Counted from the stretch's first letter, positions 16,361 to 24,644 are shown. The stretch: 60,665 bases of DNA from Nitriliruptoraceae bacterium (GCA_007121785.1 SKJX01000102.1:1-60665); one strand, 5' to 3'. Program-made: numbers and translations. The notes: a model not told the origin generated them from the sequence alone.

Positions 16361-16990
16361 ATGCTGGCCAGCATCTCCCCGGTCGGGGAGGCCGGACGAG
16401 GGCAACGGTGGACCATCACGGTCACGGCCTTCACGCTCGCGTCGACCGCCGCGGGGGCCGCGGTCGGTGGCGCGCTCGGCCTGGCTGGTGCCTGGATCGC
16501 CGGTGCAGCGCTGGTCGGGGCGTGGTCGCCGGCCATCGCCGCGGTCGTGCTCGGTGTGCTCGCGGTGCTCGGCGCCTCGGTCGATGCGGGTCGGCTGCCG
16601 CTCACCGTGCCGAGCTGGCGACGCCAGGTGGACGAGCGGTGGTTGACGTCGTTCCGCGGCTGGGTCTACGGGGCCGGGTTCGGTGCCCAGCTCGGTGCGG
16701 CGGTGCTGACCGTGGTGCCGACCGCCGCCACCTACGTCGCGTTCGGGTCGGCGTTGCTCGTAGCCGGCGTCTCCGGGCAGGCTGTGGCGGGGGCCGCCAT
16801 CGGCGCCACGTTCGGGCTGGGGCGGGCGGTCCCGGTCCTCGCGACCGCCCGCTGGCGCGATCCGGAGCGGCTGCGGGCCTCGTTCCACCGGTTCGACGCC
16901 TCACGGACGCGCGCGGCCACCGCCACGGTCGCCGGACAGCTGGTGGTCGCCGCCGGCGCGGTGGCCCTCGTGCCGTTCGTGGCGAGCTGA
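16361..16990 (+). CDS. Polytopic membrane protein of the Mau-like operon
   Basis: A 209-residue protein with about five or six hydrophobic segments separated by short charged loops (PSWRRQVDERWL, ARWRDPERLRASFHRFDASRTR). The start MLASISPVGEAGRGQRW and the Gly/Ala-rich helices recall CcdA-like or MauF-like membrane proteins, but the redox cysteines of CcdA are absent. AGGTGAG precedes ATG. Placed between the MauD-like gene and the cysteine-rich exported protein, it may belong to the same assembly or export function. The family assignment is weak. Confidence 0.6.
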   Translation: MLASISPVGEAGRGQRWTITVTAFTLASTAAGAAVGGALGLAGAWIAGAALVGAWSPAIAAVVLGVLAVLGASVDAGRLPLTVPSWRRQVDERWLTSFRGWVYGAGFGAQLGAAVLTVVPTAATYVAFGSALLVAGVSGQAVAGAAIGATFGLGRAVPVLATARWRDPERLRASFHRFDASRTRAATATVAGQLVVAAGAVALVPFVAS

Positions 16991-16999
16991 GGAGGCCGG

Positions 17000-17476
17000 A
17001 TGTACCTGGAGTCGCACGGGATCGCCGCTGACCTGCCCCCCGGATGGGAGGGCTCGATCGAGGTGGAACGCGACCCGGACGCGGTCAGCCTCGCCGAGCT
17101 CGGCGGGGTGCTGCGACCGGTCACCCACCTCGGCACCTTCCCCCTGCCGCGCGACCGGGGCGACTTCGGCAGCGGCGCCGTGGACGTGATGGGCGGCGAG
17201 GACGCGTTCATCGCCCTGGTGGAGTACGACCCGGCCGAAGCCTCCAGCGAGTTGTTCGCCTCCCGCGGCCTCCCGCGGTCACTGGATCCACGCGCGTTCA
17301 GCTCCCAGGCGCTCCAACGCCAGCGTGGCCGCCAGGCTGGATGGCAGGGGTTCTTCAACGAGGGCGGCCGGGCCTTCTGCCTGTACGTCGTCCTCGGCGA
17401 TCTCGACGACCTGCACCTGCTGGCCCGCAAGGTCGAGCAGGTCTTGGCCGGGATCCGCGTCGAGGTGGAGCGATGA
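17000..17476 (+). CDS. Unknown soluble protein of the Mau-like operon
   Basis: A 158-residue protein without signal peptide or membrane segment. Near the start it reads LPPGWEGSIEVER, followed by a conserved-looking GTFPLPRDRGDFGSGAVDVMGGEDAFIAL split over two strands, and ends with a helix LHLLARKVEQVLAGI. I do not recognise the family. GGAGG lies shortly before ATG, the gene is nine bases after the preceding stop, and its own stop overlaps the next ATG (ATGA). It is thus fixed in the operon and may be a cytoplasmic chaperone or regulator for the Tat substrate encoded next; that role is only a guess from position. Confidence 0.65.
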   Translation: MYLESHGIAADLPPGWEGSIEVERDPDAVSLAELGGVLRPVTHLGTFPLPRDRGDFGSGAVDVMGGEDAFIALVEYDPAEASSELFASRGLPRSLDPRAFSSQALQRQRGRQAGWQGFFNEGGRAFCLYVVLGDLDDLHLLARKVEQVLAGIRVEVER

Positions 17477-19050
17477 ACACGACCAGGCGACGGTTCGTGG
17501 ACCGCGCGGTGGACCGGGTCAGCACCCGGCTCGGGCGCCGCGACGCGGACCGCCCGGGCCTGACCCGGCGCAGCTTCCTGGTCCGGGCCGCCGTGGTCGG
17601 CTCCGCGCTGACGATCGCCCCCTTGCGGTGGATGGTCCGTCCGACGAGCGCGTACGCGTCGGTCTGCGGCGAGGGTGCGGCCTGCAACCAGGGATGGACG
17701 GCGTTCTGCTGCACGATCAACGAGGGGGCCAACACCTGCCCACCGGGCTCGTTCGTGGCGGGCTGGTGGAAGATCGACCGGTCGCCGTTCTGCGAGGGCG
17801 CGCCGCGCTACATCATCGACTGCAACCGCTCACCCGGCTCGAGCTGTCGGTGCCGATGCGCGAGCGGCACCTGCGATCAGCGGCGGGTCTGCTGCAACGT
17901 CTTCCGGTACGGCCAGTGCAACACCCAGATCGGCGGGGTCACCGAGGTGGTCTGTCGGGTCGTGTTGTGCACCGCGCCGTGGGTGTGGGATCCGGCGTGC
18001 GGCCGGACGGTGCGGACGGACAACCGGACCCGGACCCACAACGCGCCGTGCCTCTACGACCGTGACGCGACCGTGATCGAGCGGTCCTACCAGGACCTCG
18101 GCCTCAACGGGTCCGAGCTGGGTGAACCGGTGGGATCGGAGCGGTCCGGGCCGCGGGGTGGTGCCTGGCAGGTCTACGACCACGGCGTGCTCGCCTGGCA
18201 CACCGCGATCGGGGTGCTCGTGCTGCGTGACGCGATCGCGCGGCGCTACGCCGAGCTCGATGGGCCATCCGGCGCGCTCGGCTACCCCCGGGACGAGGGC
18301 GAGACGATCGACGGGGGCGTCTCCCGCACCAGGTTCGAGCGGGGAGCGATGTACGGCGTCGGCGACGACGCGTTCGCCCTGTTCGGCCCCGCCGCCGCCC
18401 GCTACGAACGACTGGACGGTCCCGTTGGCACGTTGGGGGCCCCGACGGCCGGGACCGAGCCGGTCGGCGATGGTCGCGGCTCGGTGACCCGTTTCGAGAA
18501 CGGCGCGATCTACGCCTCTGGTCAGGGGGCCCAGCCGGTGCAGGCGCCGTACCTCGCGACCTACGAACAGCTGGGTGGTCCCGCCGACGGTCCGCTCGGC
18601 TACCCGATCGGACCGTCCGAGGACGGCCAGCAACGCTTCGCCCGCGGCGTGCTCGTCGCCAGCGGTGACGGGGCCTTCGCGTTGTGGGGCCCCATCGCCG
18701 ACCGGTACCTGGCGTTGGACGGTCGCGACGGCCCCTGGGGTCCCCTGCAGGAGTCCCAGACCACCGAGGCGGGGGTCGACGTGGCCCGGTTCGCCGCGGT
18801 CACGGTCTTCGCGGCCGGGTCGATCGGGGCCAGGGCGCTCGACGGCCGGGTGCTGGAGACCTACCTCGATGAGGGGGGACCGGCCGGTGACCTCGGCGCG
18901 CCGACCACCGACCGCTTCCGGACCCGCACCGGCCAGCAGCGTGCCGGGTTCGAGCACGGCGCGATCGAACTCGACCCGGGTGCGTCGAGCCCGCGGGTGC
19001 TGCGGTTCCGCTCGACCCGTCGCGCCAACGACCTCACGATCACACCGTAA
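17473..19050 (+). CDS. Tat-exported cysteine-rich MauA-like protein with LGFP repeats
   Basis: A 525-residue protein. A twin-arginine signal TRRSFLV (31-37) precedes a hydrophobic stretch ending near residue 62. Residues 65-193 hold 18 cysteines and resemble the methylamine dehydrogenase light chain: CPPGS at 89-93, GWW at 97-99, YIIDCN at 113-118, CRCRC at 125-129, and CTAP at 166-169. In MauA two tryptophans form the TTQ cofactor. The first seems present (W98/W99); the second position looks like V160 before C161, although W170 and W172 are nearby. From about 205 to the end run LGFP-type repeats (GALGYP, GTLGAP, GPLGYP, GDLGAP with RFERGAMY and similar), which tether proteins to the cell envelope. 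MauE- and MauD-like genes lie upstream in the same operon. A heavy chain and MauG are absent here. Probably a disulfide-rich surface protein and not a classical amine dehydrogenase. Confidence 0.75.
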   Translation: MNTTRRRFVDRAVDRVSTRLGRRDADRPGLTRRSFLVRAAVVGSALTIAPLRWMVRPTSAYASVCGEGAACNQGWTAFCCTINEGANTCPPGSFVAGWWKIDRSPFCEGAPRYIIDCNRSPGSSCRCRCASGTCDQRRVCCNVFRYGQCNTQIGGVTEVVCRVVLCTAPWVWDPACGRTVRTDNRTRTHNAPCLYDRDATVIERSYQDLGLNGSELGEPVGSERSGPRGGAWQVYDHGVLAWHTAIGVLVLRDAIARRYAELDGPSGALGYPRDEGETIDGGVSRTRFERGAMYGVGDDAFALFGPAAARYERLDGPVGTLGAPTAGTEPVGDGRGSVTRFENGAIYASGQGAQPVQAPYLATYEQLGGPADGPLGYPIGPSEDGQQRFARGVLVASGDGAFALWGPIADRYLALDGRDGPWGPLQESQTTEAGVDVARFAAVTVFAAGSIGARALDGRVLETYLDEGGPAGDLGAPTTDRFRTRTGQQRAGFEHGAIELDPGASSPRVLRFRSTRRANDLTITP

Positions 19051-19059
19051 GGGATGCCC

Positions 19060-19710
19060 ATGCGATCAACCCGCCCATGGCTGTTGGCTGGAGCGCTCGT
19101 CAGCGTGGCGCTCCTCGCCCCAGCGGCAGCGGCGACCGACGGGTTCCAGGATGTCTCACCGGGATCGCCGCACGCTGCGGCGATCGATGAACTCGTCGAA
19201 AGCGCCATCACGTCGGGCTGCGCACCGGGCGAGTTCTGTCCCGGTGACGACGTCCGACGTGACCAGATGGCGTCGTTCCTCGCGCGGTCGGCGCCCCGGT
19301 CACGAGGATCGTCGGGGGTGACCACGCTCACCGACGCCAACGGGTTCGACGGGGTACCCACCGCGGTGACCGTGGACACGACGGGAGCGACGGGCGGGAC
19401 CTCGACGGTCACCGTGCTGGGGACGGTGACGGTGTTCGCCGACGGCGACGTCTCCTCGTGCCCGTGCGAGGTGGAGGCGTTCATCTTCCGGGCGGAGGAT
19501 GAGTCGCAGGGCCCGTCGAGTTGGGCGCAGCTGCCGGGCGAGTCGACCGGGAGCGGATCCGCGGTGACCTCGCTGCCCGTGGCCTGGACCGTCGAGGTGC
19601 CAAGCGGGACCGAGCAGGAGTTCCGCGTCGCGGTGTTCCTCAACGACGGTTCACCCGGCGAGGCCCGTGCGGAGGCGACCGTCTCGGCGACCACGACCGC
19701 GATGCGTTGA
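19060..19710 (+). CDS. Secreted protein with one Cys-containing SLH-like repeat
   Basis: About 216 residues. ATG 19060 is preferred because AAGGGA then sits six bases upstream; ATG 19054 is the alternative. A signal peptide ends near APAAAA. One SLH-like repeat follows, GFQDVSPGSPHAAAIDEL to RRDQMASFLARS, with two cysteines in SGCAPGEFCPGDD. The rest is a beta-rich, Thr/Val-rich domain with a CPC pair (SSCPCEVEAF). It is probably exported and envelope-associated. It comes right after the MauA-like gene and could be part of the same transcript, making it another possible client of the thiol-exchange proteins. Confidence 0.7.
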   Translation: MRSTRPWLLAGALVSVALLAPAAAATDGFQDVSPGSPHAAAIDELVESAITSGCAPGEFCPGDDVRRDQMASFLARSAPRSRGSSGVTTLTDANGFDGVPTAVTVDTTGATGGTSTVTVLGTVTVFADGDVSSCPCEVEAFIFRAEDESQGPSSWAQLPGESTGSGSAVTSLPVAWTVEVPSGTEQEFRVAVFLNDGSPGEARAEATVSATTTAMR

Positions 19711-19728
19711 CGGGCGCGCACTGGACGA

Positions 19729-19748
19729 CCGGGGCGTCCCCGCCCCGG
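19729..19748. terminator. Hairpin between convergent envelope genes
   Basis: CCGGGGCG (19729-19736) and CGCCCCGG (19741-19748) form a perfect 8-bp stem with loop TCCC, 18 bases after the SLH gene and 15 bases from the facing Rpf gene. It is likely to terminate both. Confidence 0.5.
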
Positions 19749-19763
19749 CCGCGGGCGTCCCGG

Positions 19764-20768
19764 CTAGCGCCAGCCGAAGGAGCGTGTGCACGCGGGCCAC
19801 TGACCCCAGCCGGAGCGCTGCTGGAGGATGTGGCCGCGGTAGATCTGCTCCTCCTTGGAAGCCTGGTGTGGGTAGCCGGTGCCGCCGACGCTCTGCCACG
19901 TGCTGAGCATGAACTGCAGCCCGCCGTAGAACCCGTTGCCGGTGTTGATGCTCCAGTTGCCGTTCGACTCGCACTGCGCGAGCCGTTCGAACATCGCGAC
20001 CCGGTCCGGCGGGACGTAGAACCGCTCTGCCTCGCGCGCCTCCTGCTCCTGCTGTTCGCGACGCTCCTGCTCCTCGCGCTCCTGCTCCTCGCGCTCGCGC
20101 TGCTCGTCGATCTCGTCCTGTTCGGCGCGGCGGTCCTCGTACGGGTCCATCGAGACCGGGTCGACCAGATCCATGGTGCGGGCGAGGAACAACGCGGCCT
20201 GCCAGCGCAGCACCTCGTCGCCGGGGCAGAAGGAGACGAGGCTCTCCGAGCAGCCGGCGGTGACGCCCGCCTGTGCAAGGGCCTCGATGGCCGGCTGGTG
20301 CGCCCCCTCGATGTCGTCGAAGAAGCGTTCACCGTTCTCCACATCGTCGATGAGGAACGCCCGTTGGAGCAGCGAGGCGAGTTGCCCCCGCGTGACGGTG
20401 TCGGATGGACAGAACGACTCCTCGGTACATCCCGTGGTTATCCCCGCATCGGCGATCGCGGTGATGGCGCCCTCGTGCACGCTGCCTTCGACGTCATCGA
20501 ACGGGGCACTCCCACGGTCGAGCGACAGTCCTCTCGCGCGGGCCAGCATGCTGGCCATCTGGCCGCGGGTGACCGCATCATCAGTGCAGAAGCGGTCGTC
20601 CTCGCAGCCACGGAGGACGTCGGCGCGGGTGAGTTCCTCGACCGCCTCCTCGTAGGAGGTGCCAGCGGTGTCGCTGTAGGTCGCGGTGTCCGCGACGGCG
20701 GGGGAGAGCGGTAGCAGCAAGCCGAGCAGGAGCGCTGGCAGCGTGAAGAGGAGACGGCGTGCAGTCAC
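19764..20768 (-). CDS. Triple-SLH, coiled-coil Rpf-like transglycosylase
   Basis: A 334-residue exported protein. The signal peptide ends at about AVADT (residue 26). Three SLH-like repeats follow, each with a cysteine pair: RGCEDDRFCTDD, TGCTEESFCPSD and AGCSESLVSFCPGDE, each before a (T)RGQMASMLARA-type helix. A Glu/Arg/Gln coiled coil (about 210-250) leads to the C-terminal Rpf domain with AQCESNGNWSINTGNG, whose CES glutamate is the catalytic residue of Rpf enzymes. It should be bound to the wall by the SLH part and cut peptidoglycan. GTG 20768 overlaps the stop of a small upstream frame (GTGA). Confidence 0.85.
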   Translation of the reverse strand: MTARRLLFTLPALLLGLLLPLSPAVADTATYSDTAGTSYEEAVEELTRADVLRGCEDDRFCTDDAVTRGQMASMLARARGLSLDRGSAPFDDVEGSVHEGAITAIADAGITTGCTEESFCPSDTVTRGQLASLLQRAFLIDDVENGERFFDDIEGAHQPAIEALAQAGVTAGCSESLVSFCPGDEVLRWQAALFLARTMDLVDPVSMDPYEDRRAEQDEIDEQREREEQEREEQERREQQEQEAREAERFYVPPDRVAMFERLAQCESNGNWSINTGNGFYGGLQFMLSTWQSVGGTGYPHQASKEEQIYRGHILQQRSGWGQWPACTRSFGWR

Positions 20769-21022
20769 GAGGGGTTCCGATGGCTCGGGGGCAGGGCGAT
20801 CACGACGTGGTCGTGCACGTGCGCACGACCTCTCACGCCCAAGGCGTCGGGCACGTTCGTGGTCTTGACGCCCTCGGGGTCACACAGCGGGTCGAACTGG
20901 CCTGGTGGTGCACATGGCGACGGGTGCCCGAACACCTCGTTCGCGTTCCTCACACTCGCGCCGGCCGGGCAGGGTGGCGGTCCCGACGCAGGACCGCAGC
21001 CCGATCCGGTCCGTCCGTACAC
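20765..21022 (-). CDS. Possible small protein coupled to the Rpf gene
   Basis: An 85-residue frame fills most of the 300 bases between the MFS gene and the Rpf-like gene, all on the minus strand. Its TGA overlaps the Rpf start (GTGA), and its codons are GC-rich at third positions. The C-terminal half (FDPLCDPEGVKTTNVPDALG, then VRGRAHVHDHVV) has normal protein composition with several His. The start is uncertain; GTG 21022 is proposed and has GAGGCG just upstream. No signal peptide from this start and no family recognised. It may be spurious. Confidence 0.4.
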   Translation of the reverse strand: MYGRTGSGCGPASGPPPCPAGASVRNANEVFGHPSPCAPPGQFDPLCDPEGVKTTNVPDALGVRGRAHVHDHVVIALPPSHRNPS

Positions 21023-21068
21023 CGCCTCGCGTGCGGTTGGCGCGCGCAGGTCGGGGGCCGCAACGCCA

Positions 21069-22397
21069 TCAGGACGTGCCGGCGGACACCTCCGGTAGGC
21101 GCCAGCTGACCGCGACCCCGAGCAGCCCGAGCCCGGCCAACACCAGCAGCGGCAGCTGGGGGCCGACCAGAGCGGCCAGGGAGGTGATCCCACCGGTCGC
21201 GAGCAGGATCATCCCCATCGCGGTGTTGGAGACCGCGACGTAGTCCGTGCGCTGGTCGCCATCGGCGAGGTCGACCACGTAGGTCTTGCGACCCAACCGC
21301 GCGCCGGTGTGCGCCAGTGCCAACAGCAGGTAGACGGACGGGTAGAGCAGCGCCAGTTCGCGTGCACCCTCGATGCGCAGGACCGCGAGGAACCCCAGCA
21401 GGATCGCGGAAGAGACGCCCGCGGCGAGCATCATCGTGCGGCGGGACGAGCGGTCCGCGGCACGTCCCCAGAAACGCCCCCCGATCAGGGACGCGATCCC
21501 GCTGCCGATGACGAACGGTCCGAGCCCGGCCAGCCCCGCCCCGCCCTGCTCGGTCGCCAGCGTCACCACGAACGGCGGGCTCAACGCGGAGACCAGCAGC
21601 AACCCCCGCGCGATCACGAACCGTCGGAACGGCGGGTCGTCGCGGAGGAGCCGGAGGCGGGCCGCCGACCCGTCGGCGCCGCCCGCCTCGTCGGCCTGCC
21701 CACCGGGCACCTCCCGGATCGTCCCGTAGACGACGACGGCCAGGATCCACGCGAGCGCCGCAGCCGTGAGCAGCCACGCGAACGTGCTCGGTGGTGTGTC
21801 CTCCCCTCCGAGACCGCGCATCGCGACCCCGACGGTGATCGCCGCGATCCCGGAGCCGATCGTGGCGAAACCGTTGATCTGACCTCTCGACCCCTTCGGC
21901 ACGGTGCGCCCGAGGACGTCCTTGGACGCGATCGACGACAGCGAACGGGCCACGGCGAAGGCGGTGAGCGCCACCAGGATCGCGACCCCGGCGGAGGCAC
22001 CGTCGAGCGTCGCGGCCACCGCGGCCATACCCAGGACGGCAGCACCCTGCAGGCTGCCACCGAGCACCCACACCCACTTGCGTACCGCGCGTCGCCGGAC
22101 GGCGGCGACCAACGCCAGTTGGGGCAGCATCGATCCGGACTCGCGGATGGGGACCAGGAGCCCGGTGAAGCCCGCAGGGGCACCGACGGCCACGAGCAGC
22201 CACGCCAGGACCGTCTTCGCGTCGACGATCAGGTCGCCGGCCTTCTGCAGCGTCATCGCGACGATCTGCTTGGCCGCGTTGCTCGGGACCACCTCGACGT
22301 GCGAGGAGTCGAGGTCCCCGTGACCGTGATCCTCGTCCTCGTCGATCAACCGCGAGTACACCCGCTCGATGGGGGTGGGAGGTTGCCGGTCGGTCAT
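21069..22397 (-). CDS. MFS transporter
   Basis: A 442-residue membrane protein with about 12 helices. The N-terminus is cytoplasmic and acidic (RLIDEDEDHGHGDLDSSHVE). Helix 1 is long and weak, helices 4-5 include VARSLSSIASKDVLGRTVPKGSRG, a loop typical of MFS domain one, and the second half begins with FVIARGLLLVSALSPPFVV and includes GGRFWGRAADRSSRRTMMLA, the matching domain-two loop. Substrate unknown. ATG 22397 has a GGAG 10 bases upstream; an alternative GTG at 22442 lies behind pyrimidine-rich DNA without a ribosome site. Confidence 0.85.
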   Translation of the reverse strand: MTDRQPPTPIERVYSRLIDEDEDHGHGDLDSSHVEVVPSNAAKQIVAMTLQKAGDLIVDAKTVLAWLLVAVGAPAGFTGLLVPIRESGSMLPQLALVAAVRRRAVRKWVWVLGGSLQGAAVLGMAAVAATLDGASAGVAILVALTAFAVARSLSSIASKDVLGRTVPKGSRGQINGFATIGSGIAAITVGVAMRGLGGEDTPPSTFAWLLTAAALAWILAVVVYGTIREVPGGQADEAGGADGSAARLRLLRDDPPFRRFVIARGLLLVSALSPPFVVTLATEQGGAGLAGLGPFVIGSGIASLIGGRFWGRAADRSSRRTMMLAAGVSSAILLGFLAVLRIEGARELALLYPSVYLLLALAHTGARLGRKTYVVDLADGDQRTDYVAVSNTAMGMILLATGGITSLAALVGPQLPLLVLAGLGLLGVAVSWRLPEVSAGTS

Positions 22398-22506
22398 CGC
22401 GGTGATGCTCCGGGTCGCGGGGACGCGCGCGTGGGACGTCACGGGGAGGAGGATGATGACACGGTGCCCGGACGAGGGTTCTCACGTGCCGGCCCGGACG
22501 GAGGGC

Positions 22507-24579
22507 TCAGGCCGGGTGCTCGACCACCACGTCCACATCCAGGTCGTGGACGTCGACCGTGACCCGCCCGGCGTGGACGCACACGTCCAGACGGCCGCCG
22601 GCGATCGGGATGCCGGTCAACTCCAGCCGTTCGAAGGGTGCCGGATCGAGCGGACGGAGGGTCAGGCGGTGGTCCGGTAGGTCGGCCTCGATCCCGAGCA
22701 GGGTCCGTGCCAGCAGCATCGCACCACCCGCGGCCCAGGCCTGGGGTCGACACGACGATGGGTAGGGCACGGGTGTCGGCGCACGGTCGGGGTCGTAACC
22801 GGTGAACAGCTCCGGGAGCCGGAAGTTGAAGGTCGGCGCCGCCCGGACCAGACCCTCGAGGAGCGTGGCTGCTGCCGCCCCGTGTCCGTCGCGCGCCAGG
22901 CCCCACACCGCGATGGCGGTGTCGTGCGGCCAGACCGTCCCGCAGTGGTACGACAGCGGGTTGTACCCACCGGACCGGTCCGACAACGTCCGAAGGCCCC
23001 ACCCGGAGGCGAGGTCCGGGCGAACGAGCCGGTCGGCCACCGCGGCCGATTCGTCCGCGTCGAGCAACCCGGTGCCCAGCAGGTGCCCCATGTTCGAGGC
23101 GAGCCCGTCGACCGGCCGTCCGTCGCCGTCCACCGCGATCGCGGGGTAGCGCCCGACCTCGTCCTCGACCCAGAACGCGGCTCGGAACCGCGTGCGCAAC
23201 CCGTCGGCCCAATCCCGCCAGTGGTCGCCATCGGGACGGTCGAACCGGTCCAGCAGGGCGGCGCCGCGTCGCGCGGCGTCGTAGGCGTAGGCCTGGACCT
23301 CGCACAGTGCCAAGGGCGCGACCGCGATCCGGCCATCGCGGTAGCGCACCCCGTCGTGCGAGTCCTTCCACCCCTGGTTGGCGAGCGTCCGGCCGGTGCC
23401 CGGTACGTAGCGCAGGAAGCCGTCGCCGTCCGGGTCGCCGTGGTCGCGCATCCAGGCGAGCGCCGCTTCGATGTGGGGCAGCAGCGCCTCCACTTCGACG
23501 TCCGGCAGGCCCCAGCGCCAGGCTTCGTGGGCGAGCACGACGAACAGCGGGGTCGCGTCGACCGTGCCGTAGTAGAACGGTGGCAGGTCGCCTCGGTCGG
23601 CGAGGGCCCCACGGCGGACCTCGTGGAGGATCTTGCCGGGTTGCTCCTCGGTGTCCTCGTCGTCGGTGGTGCCCTGCCGGCGGGCCAGGGCCCGCAAGGT
23701 CCCGCGGGCCAGCCCGGGGTCGTGCGGCAGGGCCATCAGCGCCGACCAGATCGAGTCACGACCGAACAGCGTGAGGAACCAGGGGCTGCCCGCGGCCAGG
23801 AACCGGTCCTCCTCGGCCTCCGGGTCGCAGAGCACCAGCGAGTCCAGGTCCGCGAGCGATCGCTGGAGCAGGCGACTGAACCGGCTGTCCGAGCAGTCGA
23901 CCGACGGGTGCTCGGGGCGTTCGGGGCCGGCGAGGCTCTGCACGGGCGCGTGGACGGCCGTCGCGGCGCCCTCACCGGGGCGGACCTCGCCGTGATGGTC
24001 GCGGCAGGCCACCTCGACGTCGAGGTAGCACGTCTGGCCGGGCGCCAACGTGACGGACCGGCGCAGCCGGTCACCGTCGGCGTGTGCGCCGGCGAACGAG
24101 ACCACGGTCCGCTCCGTCCCACCCGCCCGCTCGAACGTGAGCTGGCCGTCAGCGGCCGTCGGCTCGACGGGCTCGAGGACGAGGCCGTGCTTGACGTCGA
24201 AGATGTAGGCGAAGTCGGTCGCGGCTCGGACCGTGACCTCGAGCGTCTCCGGCCGGCTGCCGTGGTTGGCGACCTCGAGGGTCTCGCGGAGCCCCCCGTC
24301 CACGGCGCGCCGTCGCGTCACGGAGATGGTGGGGTCCACCTCCGTGTCGCTGGAGGGGTGGAGGTAGGCGTGGAACACCGCCCGCTGCCCACCGACCGAC
24401 GCGCCGGAGAGGTGGCTCGGTCGTGCCCCGTCGACGGTCAGCGAGAGGCGCGAGAGGAACCGGGTGTCGCGGACGTAGAACCCGTGATCGCCGTGCTCGA
24501 CGTCGCCGGTCGGTCCGGAGATGGCGAAGGACTCGCCCTGGACGCAGACGATCTCGGAGAGCGGACCCAGGTCGGACAC
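22507..24579 (-). CDS. Amylo-alpha-1,6-glucosidase/glycogen debranching-type protein
   Basis: A 690-residue protein. The N-terminal beta-sandwich is the bacterial glycogen-debranching N-terminal domain (SGPTGDVEHGDHGFYVRDTR). The C-terminal alpha/alpha-barrel glycosidase domain shows LFGRDSIWSALMAL, NQGWKDSHDG, and NPLSYHCGTVWPHDTAIAVW, in which the acidic catalytic residues of this superfamily lie. Homologues act on alpha-glucans or glucosides in the cytoplasm; no signal peptide is present. It follows a GT4 glycosyltransferase on the same strand with a 65-base gap, so the two may make or trim a glucoside together. GTG 24579 follows GAGGAA by seven bases. Confidence 0.85.
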   Translation of the reverse strand: MSDLGPLSEIVCVQGESFAISGPTGDVEHGDHGFYVRDTRFLSRLSLTVDGARPSHLSGASVGGQRAVFHAYLHPSSDTEVDPTISVTRRRAVDGGLRETLEVANHGSRPETLEVTVRAATDFAYIFDVKHGLVLEPVEPTAADGQLTFERAGGTERTVVSFAGAHADGDRLRRSVTLAPGQTCYLDVEVACRDHHGEVRPGEGAATAVHAPVQSLAGPERPEHPSVDCSDSRFSRLLQRSLADLDSLVLCDPEAEEDRFLAAGSPWFLTLFGRDSIWSALMALPHDPGLARGTLRALARRQGTTDDEDTEEQPGKILHEVRRGALADRGDLPPFYYGTVDATPLFVVLAHEAWRWGLPDVEVEALLPHIEAALAWMRDHGDPDGDGFLRYVPGTGRTLANQGWKDSHDGVRYRDGRIAVAPLALCEVQAYAYDAARRGAALLDRFDRPDGDHWRDWADGLRTRFRAAFWVEDEVGRYPAIAVDGDGRPVDGLASNMGHLLGTGLLDADESAAVADRLVRPDLASGWGLRTLSDRSGGYNPLSYHCGTVWPHDTAIAVWGLARDGHGAAAATLLEGLVRAAPTFNFRLPELFTGYDPDRAPTPVPYPSSCRPQAWAAGGAMLLARTLLGIEADLPDHRLTLRPLDPAPFERLELTGIPIAGGRLDVCVHAGRVTVDVHDLDVDVVVEHPA

Positions 24580-24644
24580 GGCGGGTTCCTCGGGGGTGGA
24601 TGTGCAGCGCGTTCAGGGTCGGCCGGACGGGGGCGGGCGCCGGG

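Noticed and set aside
15010-19050. Complete methylamine dehydrogenase operon
   Set aside because: No MauB beta-propeller, amicyanin or MauG gene is present and the second TTQ tryptophan seems missing.
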